Positions 1 through 6,708 of a DNA stretch of 64,000 bases are shown piece after piece (position 1 is the first letter of the stretch; the number at the start of each line of letters is the position of its first letter). The stretch covers positions 62,001 through 126,000 of the forward strand of contig NZ_JAFEJS010000004.1 of the NCBI RefSeq assembly GCF_018555385.1, in the 5' to 3' direction. The translations under genes and the position numbers were made by a program. This stretch comes from Bifidobacterium santillanense. GTDB lineage: Bacteria; Actinomycetota; Actinomycetes; Actinomycetales; Bifidobacteriaceae. The notes beneath the pieces are model-generated. The model worked only from the letters and a program-made list of their open reading frames with translations, was not told the origin of the DNA and made no database searches.

Positions 1-519
1 GACGAGGTTGTGCTTCTTCAGGCAATCCACGATCTTTCCGTCGAACGCATCGGCGCTGATGTTGTTGGGGTTCGTGCTGATTTGCTGGTACAAGGGCATG
101 AGATTGTCGTATCCCGTCGTCGTATCACAGTATTCCCTTGCGTTGTTCGCCTCATCGGCGGACATGTTGTTATCGATCATGGAGGTATGGACTTCAGATG
201 AGGCGTCCAGATGGTTAGTGAGCTTCAGCCCCTTGCTTGCGAGGCACTGCGCATACGTCGTCTCGAATTCGGAGATCTCGGCCTTGGTGATCCCGCCGTC
301 CTTGAGGATCTTCTTCACCAAATCGCTCTTGGTGCCGTCATACGCTTTGCGAAATTGCGATGCGTAAATACCTCTGAAAGAAGTTCCATCAGAAGTGGAA
401 ATTTCGTTAGATGAATTGCCAGCATTTTTTTGCTCAGATGAAACAGTGTAGCCGCAACCAGAAACGGAAAAAAATGAAAAACAAAGAATCAAGGCCGCTA
501 TGACAAATCGACGAGACAT
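1..519 (-). CDS. Putative secreted lipoprotein, C-terminus cut by window edge
   Basis: An ATG at 519 on the minus strand opens a frame that stays open to the window edge, so only the first 173 residues are seen. Residues 1-22 form a lipoprotein signal: basic MSRRF start, hydrophobic core, and lipobox VSGC with the acylated Cys at 22. An AGAGGA ribosome binding site lies 7 nt before the ATG. The rest is hydrophilic, with scattered Cys and no domain I recognise. It follows the bacteriocin gene on the same strand, 64 nt downstream, so it could be co-transcribed and might be an immunity or sensor lipoprotein, but that is inference from position only. The DNA is AT-richer than the rest of the window, which hints at transfer. 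Confidence 0.75.
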   Translation of the reverse strand, partial: MSRRFVIAALILCFSFFSVSGCGYTVSSEQKNAGNSSNEISTSDGTSFRGIYASQFRKAYDGTKSDLVKKILKDGGITKAEISEFETTYAQCLASKGLKLTNHLDASSEVHTSMIDNNMSADEANNAREYCDTTTGYDNLMPLYQQISTNPNNISADAFDGKIVDCLKKHNLV

Positions 520-543
520 GGTCTTATCCTCTAATATGTTGTG

Positions 544-577
544 GCTGTTGTCTATATCGATTGATATAGACAACAGC
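544..577 (-). terminator. Perfect 15-bp stem-loop after the bacteriocin gene
   Basis: Arms 544-558 and 563-577 are perfect reverse complements with a 4-nt loop. It lies 7 nt past the bacteriocin stop and 25 nt before the lipoprotein start. No T-tract follows, so it may act as a weak terminator, an mRNA-stabilising stem, or an operator. Confidence 0.55.
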
Positions 578-583
578 TACTCG

Positions 584-982
584 TTAATTATTTTTACCCC
601 AGAAGGCATCGCAAGTACTGAAAATAGGTCCCGTCTCCGAGATATACGCCCATTGTCCGGCCGGTGCAGTACCGGTTGCCGATTTGCCACCAATGGAGAC
701 GGAGGCCCAATGATAAACCTTATTATTCTTGTAGTGTGAATAGCATACTTTCTCTCCACGCGTGATGTAACTACCATAAACCCATGTACCACCGCCTACT
801 ATTCTAGTGGTTCGGAGAATCGGATTGGTGTCGTCAACAGTAAATTTTCCTTCTGGAACATTTGCTACCATGCCAGAATCTACATCGTCACCATAGTCCT
901 CTGCTTGCGCGGTGACCGCCCCGACAGATGAGGTAATGGCCAGCAGTGCTGCCAACATAAAGGAAACTGTTTTCTTGCTCAT
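584..982 (-). CDS. Lactococcin 972 family bacteriocin precursor
   Basis: A 132-residue secreted precursor. Residues 1-27 are a Sec signal peptide (MSKK start, hydrophobic core, TAQA before the likely cut). The mature part carries the lactococcin 972 pattern: GGGTWVYG at 63-70, CYSHY at 80-84, HWASV at 91-95, and PAGQWAYIS at 107-115. Known members are secreted by the Sec pathway and bind lipid II to block septum formation. Unlike lactococcin 972 itself it has two Cys (80 and 124) that could form a disulfide, and a longer acidic N-terminal segment. An AAGGAG ribosome binding site precedes ATG 982. A two-component system is divergent from it. The ABC transporter usually found beside such genes is not seen in the window. 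Activity is unproven. Confidence 0.85.
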   Translation of the reverse strand: MSKKTVSFMLAALLAITSSVGAVTAQAEDYGDDVDSGMVANVPEGKFTVDDTNPILRTTRIVGGGTWVYGSYITRGEKVCYSHYKNNKVYHWASVSIGGKSATGTAPAGQWAYISETGPIFSTCDAFWGKNN

Positions 983-1098
983 TAGATATTCTCCTTGATC
1001 GCTACGCTCGCGATCTGATGATTATTGTGCTAGCCAAAGAGGCACGGACGCCAGCTTGTGCCGGACGCTGACCGGCATGAGATTCGAAGCGGTGAATA
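983..1098. promoter_or_regulatory. Divergent bacteriocin / two-component intergenic region
   Basis: 116 nt separate the bacteriocin and the response-regulator gene, so both promoters must lie here or in flanking sequence. The only clear structure is a 6-bp inverted repeat, GATCGC and GCGATC, at 997-1015, just upstream of the bacteriocin ribosome binding site; it could be a regulator site. I could not fix convincing -35/-10 boxes. Confidence 0.35.
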
Positions 1099-1737
1099 AT
1101 GGGGGTTATGACTATGAACGATACGCCGCGGATCCGCATGGCGGTGCTGGACAACGATCTGTTGTCGCTGAAGATGTTCCGGATGCTGCTACAGCGGCAC
1201 GGGGCGTTCGACTTCCTGTGGGACACCCGGTTCCCGGCGGTCGCCGTCCAGTCCTGCATCGACCGGGTCAGCAGACCGGACGTACTACTCGTCGACATGG
1301 CGTTGGACGGCACCACCGGCATCGATGTCTGCCATCGCATCCGACAGGCTGTTCCCGACGTACGATTCGTCGGCGTCACCGCATACGACCCGGCCCCGTA
1401 CGACGATCGGGAGCATCGCGACGACCTGTACGCCATCGTCAGAAAGGACGACTTCACCGGCCTTCCGCGGACGATCGTCGACGCGTACCGAGCCGGATCG
1501 CTCGCGTCGCCGGACGACGACGCATCCGACGACGCGACGCGCCATGAGCTGTCCCCGCGCGAGCTGGAGGTTCTGGGGCATTACGCGGACGGGCGCACGA
1601 CGAGGGAGATCATGGATCTCATGGGATTGTCCAAAAGCACCCTCTGGTCGTACGAATCCCGGGCACTGAGCAAACTGGGCGCCCGCAACCGCATTGAGGC
1701 CGTGGCCAAGTGCGTCCGCCTGCATCTGCTGCCATGA
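1099..1737 (+). CDS. LuxR/NarL-type response regulator
   Basis: Cytoplasmic response regulator: receiver domain in roughly the first 125 residues, phosphoacceptor Asp in VLLVDMALDG (codon 1294-1296), and a conserved Lys in IVRKDDF. The C-terminal LuxR helix-turn-helix spans LSPRELEVLGHYADG through SKLGARNRIEA. ATG codons stand at 1099, 1108 and 1114; the GGGGG at 1101-1105 sits correctly for ATG 1114 (MNDTPRIR), which I think is the real start, giving 207 residues. It overlaps nothing and is followed 16 nt later by the histidine kinase, its likely partner. Being divergent from the bacteriocin gene, it may control it; that is inference. Confidence 0.9.
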   Translation: MGVMTMNDTPRIRMAVLDNDLLSLKMFRMLLQRHGAFDFLWDTRFPAVAVQSCIDRVSRPDVLLVDMALDGTTGIDVCHRIRQAVPDVRFVGVTAYDPAPYDDREHRDDLYAIVRKDDFTGLPRTIVDAYRAGSLASPDDDASDDATRHELSPRELEVLGHYADGRTTREIMDLMGLSKSTLWSYESRALSKLGARNRIEAVAKCVRLHLLP

Positions 1738-1753
1738 CGGCCGGGAGCCGAAC

Positions 1754-2986
1754 GTGAACGCCATCCGTCCTCATCTTCCGTTCTTCGGAAGGACCATATC
1801 CATATCCCCGTGGATGCCTCGCGCAATAGCGATGCTGCTGTCGGCTGCGCCCTCGCTGTACGCCGCGATCTCGCAAATCGCGCGCACCGGTTCTTTTCTC
1901 GCCCTGAGCTCCGTCACGCCGCTGCTGATCGGCGCGGCGGTCACGGTGTGGCGAGTGCGTGCGGGCGCGTTGCTGCTTACGGCGCTCTGGGTCACGATCA
2001 AGGCGCTCCCATACTATTCGAACGCTGTGATGCTGTTCGTCTATGCGCATTGGAGCGCCGTCCCGTCGGGCGCCGTGGCAATTATGCTGGCCGCTTCGGC
2101 CCTGCTCGCCAATGCCGATTGGGTCCTGGGGTTAGTCGCCGCCGCCGTCTGCGCGCTCGCCATGCTCCCGGCGGCCTATCATTCGGCGGTCATGGTCGAC
2201 TATGAGTTCGCGCTCGCGGCGCAGTCGGGTTTCACATTCGTCCTGTTCCTGTTCTTCGCGCTCGCCGGCGTCACATGGCGCTTGCGCAACGAACATCGGC
2301 TGCGCAAGCGGGAACAGGACCTGCTGTCGAGGCAACGGGAGCGCATCGCGACCGCGAACCATCTGCACAACGCCATCTGCAACGACCTGACGTACCTGTT
2401 GTTCATCACGGAACAGCAGAACCGGGACGATCCCGATATCGTCGAGATGAAGTCGACCATCCGGCGCACCCTCGCCGACGTGCGTGCCATGATCGCCTCC
2501 CTGGAGAGCGACGCACAGGAGATCGGGGAGAGCCTGCCGTCCGCGGGAGCCGAGGAGAGATCCGGCGACGAGGGATCCTGGAACGACCTGCAGGACGCGA
2601 TATCCGGACATGACGGGCGGCTGGCTTCCCTGGGATTCGCCGGCGGCTCCCTGCCATCGATCCCACGCGAGGTATGGGAGGGGATTCCGGCGCCGATCCG
2701 CCGATTCACCATCTCCGCCTTGGATGAGCTGTACGGCAACATCGCCAAATACGCCAACAAGGACAGGGGCTGGTGCGTATCGCTTTGCGTCGTCGACGGC
2801 ATGCTGCACATGAAGTCGTCCAATGTCATACGCGGTGATGCGGGCGCGGCCGAACCGCTGCTGAGCGGGCGCAGCGGGCTGAAGCGTCTGCGAAAGCTGG
2901 CGGCGCCTCTCGGCGGGCATGTGCAGGTCTCATCGGAGGACGGACGCTGGCTGTGCGCCGTTGACGTGCCCCTTAACGCGCACTGA
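1754..2986 (+). CDS. Membrane sensor histidine kinase, NarL-system type
   Basis: 410 residues from GTG 1754, chosen because GGGAG lies 6 nt upstream and the longer frame to 1694 overlaps the response regulator. The N-terminal half has about five or six membrane segments with almost no extracellular domain (intramembrane-sensing style). A dimerisation segment follows with the candidate phosphorylated His205 in ANHLHNAICND. The ATPase domain keeps an N-box-like ELYGNIAKYAN at about 325-335 and a glycine-rich SGLKRLRKLAAPLGG near the end. The H and N boxes are divergent from typical HisKA_3 kinases, so some catalytic degeneracy is possible. Likely pairs with the regulator just upstream. Confidence 0.85.
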   Translation: MNAIRPHLPFFGRTISISPWMPRAIAMLLSAAPSLYAAISQIARTGSFLALSSVTPLLIGAAVTVWRVRAGALLLTALWVTIKALPYYSNAVMLFVYAHWSAVPSGAVAIMLAASALLANADWVLGLVAAAVCALAMLPAAYHSAVMVDYEFALAAQSGFTFVLFLFFALAGVTWRLRNEHRLRKREQDLLSRQRERIATANHLHNAICNDLTYLLFITEQQNRDDPDIVEMKSTIRRTLADVRAMIASLESDAQEIGESLPSAGAEERSGDEGSWNDLQDAISGHDGRLASLGFAGGSLPSIPREVWEGIPAPIRRFTISALDELYGNIAKYANKDRGWCVSLCVVDGMLHMKSSNVIRGDAGAAEPLLSGRSGLKRLRKLAAPLGGHVQVSSEDGRWLCAVDVPLNAH

Positions 2987-3036
2987 GAACGATTCACAAG
3001 CCACAATGAGCGCACGGGAGGCAGCACCCTCTCCTC

Positions 3037-3209
3037 CCCGTGCGCAGAGAACGGTTCTCAATAGGAAACGTGTGCGCCGAACGCACATGACCGCACAAAC
3101 GAACAACGCGGGAATACCTGGAATTCCAACGTTCCGGACATCCCCGCGTTCGTTTTCGGCCCGATGCGGGTCGCACGTTTGCTATTGAGAACCGTTCTCT
3201 GCGCACGGG
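3037..3209. repeat. 173-bp palindromic element between converging genes
   Basis: Outer arms 3037-3064 and 3182-3209 are a perfect 28-bp inverted repeat; after one mismatch (3065/3181) pairing resumes to 3074/3172. The core holds a further AACGCGGG...CCCGCGTT hairpin. Each outer arm contains the 13-bp palindrome GAGAACGGTTCTC (or its complement). It sits between the kinase stop and the dehydrogenase stop, so it could be a bidirectional terminator or a MITE-like mobile element. No target duplication was recognised. Confidence 0.8.
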
Positions 3210-3217
3210 AGAAGCGA

Positions 3218-4228
3218 TCACTCCTCGCCGAAGTCGAGCGACTCGCCCTTGATCATGTGGGTGAGCTCGCTGACGACGTTCTCGCCCATGCCCTGCAGTT
3301 CGGTGCCCTCGGAGCCGGCGATATGCGGCGTGAGGACCACGTTCGGCATGTCCCACAGCGGGGAGTCGGCCGACAGCGGCTCGTCCGGGTCGGTGACGTC
3401 GAGGATCGCGTTGATGCGGCCGGTCTTGAGCTCGGCGATCATCGCGTCGGCGTCGACCACGGCGCCGCGGGCGGAGTTGATGAACCAGGCGCCGTCCTTC
3501 ATCATCTTAAAGTACTTGGCGCCGATCACGCCCTTGGTGGCGGGCAGGCTCGGGGTGTGCAGCGAGACGATGTCGGACTCGCGGAACACGGTCTCGAGGT
3601 CGGCCTTCCTGGCGCCGAGGGCGGCGGTCTCCTCCTCGCTCATCGAGCGGGACTCGGCCAGGACGTTCAGGCGGTAGCCCTTGAGCAGGCCGAGCAGGTG
3701 GCGGGCGATGCGCGAGCCGGCGGTCACGAGGCCGACAGTCTTCTCGTAGTTGCCGGCGGTCGGGAACTCGACCTCGCGGTTGATGTACTCGCGGCGCTCG
3801 CGGTAGATGCGCTCGGCGCGGAAGAAGTCCTTGTTGGCCATGAGGATCATCGCCATGCAGTACTCGGCGACCGGGATGCCGTTGACGTAGCCCGAGTTGG
3901 ACATGAGGATGCCTCGCTTGCGGACCTCCTCGAGCGCCTCCGGGGTGAGCAGGCGCCACGCGTTGCCGGCGGCGGCCGCGATGCCCTTGAGGTTCGGCAT
4001 CTTGGCGAGGGTGTCGGCGTCGATGCGGGCGTCCGGGCCCCAGCCGGAGAAGATGTAGTCGGCGTCCTTGATCTGCTCGTCGACGCCGTCGGCGTGGAAG
4101 TCGGTGATGACCTTGCGGTCGACGTTCGCCACGGCGTTCAGGCGCGCCCACTGGGTGTCGTTCATGAGCTTGTTGACGAGCTCCGGCGGCTGCATGGTCA
4201 GGACGACGTTCGGCTTGGATTCGGTCAT
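3218..4228 (-). CDS. D-isomer-specific 2-hydroxyacid dehydrogenase family protein
   Basis: 336 residues, the usual length of NAD(P)-dependent 2-hydroxyacid dehydrogenases. The catalytic triad context is recognisable: Arg in NSARGAVVD, an acidic residue in DVTDPDEPLS, and His in TPHIAGSE. The dinucleotide-binding turn, normally GxGxxG, reads GLVTAGSRIAR, so the first glycines are replaced; cofactor use may be unusual. It begins 72 nt after the YihS-like isomerase on the same strand and probably shares its transcript, suggesting it acts on a sugar-derived acid. Substrate unknown. Confidence 0.8.
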   Translation of the reverse strand: MTESKPNVVLTMQPPELVNKLMNDTQWARLNAVANVDRKVITDFHADGVDEQIKDADYIFSGWGPDARIDADTLAKMPNLKGIAAAAGNAWRLLTPEALEEVRKRGILMSNSGYVNGIPVAEYCMAMILMANKDFFRAERIYRERREYINREVEFPTAGNYEKTVGLVTAGSRIARHLLGLLKGYRLNVLAESRSMSEEETAALGARKADLETVFRESDIVSLHTPSLPATKGVIGAKYFKMMKDGAWFINSARGAVVDADAMIAELKTGRINAILDVTDPDEPLSADSPLWDMPNVVLTPHIAGSEGTELQGMGENVVSELTHMIKGESLDFGEE

Positions 4229-4300
4229 GGTTGCGTGTGCTTCTTTCTGATGTTTCGTTGCTCTTGATACTTGATTATGGACGGGGATCGGCCGATTCGC

Positions 4301-5566
4301 TCAGATGGCCTTGCCGGCCTTGCGGGCCTCGCCGAGGGCGGGCACGACGGACAGGGCCGGGTCGAGGCGCGGGATCAGCGTGGACTGCGTGGCGTGGTAC
4401 AGGTCGGACTTGCCCGGCCAGACGGTGTCGAGCACGTGGTTGTTGTGGTCGAGCTGGTGGAACCAGGAGCCCTTGACGTGGTCGATCACGCAGTCGTCGC
4501 AGTACTTGCAGAACTCGGCGTAGCGCTCGTCGTAGTACTTGTCGCCGGTGACCTTGGCGAGGGTGGCGGAGGTGTTGATGGCCTCGGCCAGGGTCCAGTG
4601 CATGCGGTCGTGGACGACCGGCTTGCCCTCCCAGTCGGTGGTGTAGACGATGCCGGGCTGGCCGTCGGCGTTCCAGCCGTCGGTCACGGCGCGGCGGAAC
4701 AGGTGCTCGGCGGCGTCGACGTACGGCTTGCGGGCGGCCTCGTCGTCCGGGTAGGTGGACAGCGCCCACTGGGTGATCAGGCGCGCCCATTCGATGCCGT
4801 GGCCCGGGGTGGCGCCGTACGGCTTGAACTGGTCGGCCTTCTTGTCGGCGTTGAACTCGAGCTGCGGCTCCCAGTCGGAGTTGAAGTGCTCCGGGATGCG
4901 CCAGTCGTTGTCCTTGGCCCAGCCGAGCACGTGGTCGATGATGCGGCCGGCGCGCACGCGGTAGGACTCGTCGCCGGTCACGTCGGCGACGGCGAGGAAG
5001 GCCTCGGTGGTGTGCATGTTGGCGTTGAGGCCGCGGTACGGGTCGAGCTCGGTGAACTCGGTGTTCCACGTGTCGACGGCGAGGCCGAGCTTGTCGTCCC
5101 AGAAGTGCTCGTCGTAGGTCTTCAGGGCCTCGTCGAGCAGCTCCTTGGCGCCCGGGCGGCCGATGTAGACCGCGGAGGTGGCGGCGAGGATCACGAAGGC
5201 GTGCGCGTAGCAGACCTTGCCCGGGGCGTGGGTGCCGTCGGTGAAGACCTGCGGGTACCAGCCGCCGTTCTTGTCGTCGTGCAGGATCCCCGTCAGGCCC
5301 TTGAGGGCGGCGTCGACGAGCTCCTCGGAGCCGGGGTGGCCGCCGTAGAGGGTGCCCAGCGCGTAGACGTGGGCCATGCGGGAGGTGATCCAGGTCTCCA
5401 CGCCGTGGGAGAGATCGGGGTTGCCGTCGCTGTCCAGCCAGGTGGAGCCGCCGTCCTTGTATGGGAAACGCTTTCCAAAGTTCAGGAGATCGTTGGTCTC
5501 CTCATCGAGAAACGCTGTGTTCTCAGCGGTTCCACGCTGATACTTCTTGTCTTCGACGTTCGTCAT
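4301..5566 (-). CDS. AGE-family sugar isomerase, YihS-like
   Basis: 421 residues with strong resemblance to E. coli YihS (sulfoquinovose / mannose aldose-ketose isomerase): shared stretches include ETWITSRMAHVYA, GLNANMHTTEAFL, GATPGHGIEWARL, GIVYTTDWEGKPVV and YHATQSTLIPR. The two catalytic His reported for YihS align with His256 (in GHGIEW) and His391 (in YHATQ). The protein is a cytosolic alpha/alpha barrel with no signal peptide. It is the first gene of a two-gene unit with the 2-hydroxyacid dehydrogenase. No sulfoquinovosidase or other yih-type genes are nearby, so mannose/fructose or a related hexose is as likely a substrate as sulfoquinovose. Confidence 0.85.
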   Translation of the reverse strand: MTNVEDKKYQRGTAENTAFLDEETNDLLNFGKRFPYKDGGSTWLDSDGNPDLSHGVETWITSRMAHVYALGTLYGGHPGSEELVDAALKGLTGILHDDKNGGWYPQVFTDGTHAPGKVCYAHAFVILAATSAVYIGRPGAKELLDEALKTYDEHFWDDKLGLAVDTWNTEFTELDPYRGLNANMHTTEAFLAVADVTGDESYRVRAGRIIDHVLGWAKDNDWRIPEHFNSDWEPQLEFNADKKADQFKPYGATPGHGIEWARLITQWALSTYPDDEAARKPYVDAAEHLFRRAVTDGWNADGQPGIVYTTDWEGKPVVHDRMHWTLAEAINTSATLAKVTGDKYYDERYAEFCKYCDDCVIDHVKGSWFHQLDHNNHVLDTVWPGKSDLYHATQSTLIPRLDPALSVVPALGEARKAGKAI

Positions 5567-5590
5567 CGCTGTGTCCTTTCGCCACTTTGC

Positions 5591-5672
5591 GGTAAGCCCT
5601 TACCGTGATTAAGTGTACAGCGTTCCGGGGCATCTGTCGAACGATTTCGGAAAAAATCTGTAAAGGCTTACC
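5591..5672. promoter_or_regulatory. Paired operator-like palindromes upstream of the isomerase operon
   Basis: GGTAAGCCCTTACC at 5591-5604 and the related TGTAAAGGCTTACC at 5659-5672 (GGTAAGCCTTTACA on the other strand) lie 25 and 93 nt upstream of the isomerase start. The spacing fits two operators around a promoter. No obvious dedicated regulator gene adjoins. Confidence 0.55.
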
Positions 5673-5729
5673 AAAACAAGGAAAACACCGCGACACGCCC
5701 GCGCGGGAGCGAACCCATCGTCAATGGCG

Positions 5730-6062
5730 CCGTAACCACGACATGCACGGAGGCAGGTAACGCCGTGAAGAGCATTCGCAACAAGAGTCGCCGTGAACCA
5801 CGACGCGCACGAGGGCGGGTCGTCGCGTGATTACTCATGCCGCTGAGTGGTGCGTGAACCACGACGCGCACGGGGCGGGATTATCAAAAACGTCCTGTGG
5901 AAACCTCTCGCTCCGCGACCATGACGTGCACAGGGGCAGGTGAGAAATGTGACATGAATACATTTGATTTGGTCTGCGACCGCGACGCGCATGGAGACGG
6001 GCGCTCCGCCACGTTCTCCGCGATCCAGGCGTCGCCGCGACCGCGACGCGCACGGGGGCGTG
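5730..6062. CRISPR. Degenerate CRISPR-like array, six repeats, 61-bp period
   Basis: Six related repeats of 28-29 nt start at 5730, 5791, 5852, 5913, 5974 and 6035. Their core reads roughly GACCRCGACGCGCACGGGGG, with several differences between copies. The five intervals are 32-33 nt and unrelated to each other; some are clearly AT-rich, as expected for spacers. Repeat plus spacer lengths match type I-E geometry. The last spacer, 6002-6034, is identical over 33/33 nt to the complement of 16538-16570 in the MFS transporter gene, and the match stops exactly at both repeat borders. The repeats do not form the usual I-E hairpin, and no cas gene lies in the window, so the array may be decayed or orphan. 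Confidence 0.7.
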
Positions 6063-6195
6063 GCTTCGATCCGGTTAGTCCGCTGGACGACACACCCGTA
6101 TGAGGAATGGGGTTTCTATCCCGTGCGGCCATAGTGTTTCCCATGCTCGGACACCCCGCACGGGGCATGGGAGGCCTCGATCCCGTCATTCCTGC

Positions 6196-6495
6196 GGTAC
6201 TCAGCGGGGATTCGGGGCGTTTCGACGCTGAGTCCCGCCGAATAGCGGTACTCAGTGGCCATATGGCCGATTCCGACGCTGAGTACCGGCGTCATGCCGA
6301 AGCGACACCCTTCCACAATATTGACGCATTGTCAAAATGCTGATTTTTCAAGGTTTTGACAGCATGTCAACGCCATGCGGCTGGCGATTCCCATAATGGC
6401 CGTGGTACTCAGCAGCCATACGACCGATTCCGACACTGAGTACCACGGAATCGCGGCACAAAGCACCGAAGTGCCCCGAATCCTCACTGAGTACC
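6196..6495. repeat. 300-bp palindromic MITE-like element
   Basis: The ends are inverted copies of GGTACTCAG followed by a GGATTCGGGGC-like segment (6196 onward, and 6495 backward). Each half has two such units 51 bp apart (6196 and 6247; mirrored at 6444 and 6495). The centre carries TTGACGCATTGTCAAAA mirrored by TTTTGACAGCATGTCAA. No open frame with a transposase was found. It resembles a non-autonomous palindromic element. Confidence 0.7.
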
Positions 6496-6553
6496 ACAAC
6501 ATGCCCGATGGATATCCCGGGATAACCTGGGACACCAGCGATGCCGCGTTGAA

Positions 6554-6642
6554 GCAGCCCCGCATGCAAAAGGGACGCATCGCCACGAGCAAGGTCAGGC
6601 CGGCTGGACCGCAAGCAGCCCCGCATGCAAAGGGGACGCATC
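6554..6642. CRISPR. Second CRISPR-like repeat pair (28 nt + 33 nt + 28 nt)
   Basis: Two copies at 6554-6581 and 6615-6642 are identical except for one base (A/G). The core CCCCGCATGCAAAGGGG can form a short stem, as in I-E repeats. They are exactly 61 bp apart, leaving a 33-nt interval. With only two copies this could be a mini-array or a chance duplication. Confidence 0.45.
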
Positions 6643-6708
6643 CCTCTCCCGGGCGCAGGATCGATGATCCGGCGCCGAACGCCAAATTCGGGGTTACGGA
6701 TGCCCGCC

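Larger units (their letters stand above)
5567..6708. other. 1.1-kb gene-free region rich in repeats
   Basis: No coding region with a ribosome binding site or recognisable product was found. It holds, left to right, the paired operators, a degenerate CRISPR-like array (5730-6062), a 300-bp palindromic element (6196-6495) and a second CRISPR-like repeat pair (6554-6642). Confidence 0.8.

Noticed and set aside
8..414. Plus-strand frames at the left edge
   Set aside because: They overlap the minus-strand lipoprotein frame, which has a signal peptide, lipobox and ribosome binding site.
3164..5608. Long plus-strand frames opposite the dehydrogenase and isomerase
   Set aside because: Products are repetitive Val/Leu/Gly/Asp-rich sequence typical of the shadow of GC-rich genes; the minus-strand genes have clear family motifs.
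5688..5711. A seventh, upstream repeat of the CRISPR-like array
   Set aside because: It resembles the repeats weakly but is 42 bp, not 61 bp, before the first repeat and lacks the core.
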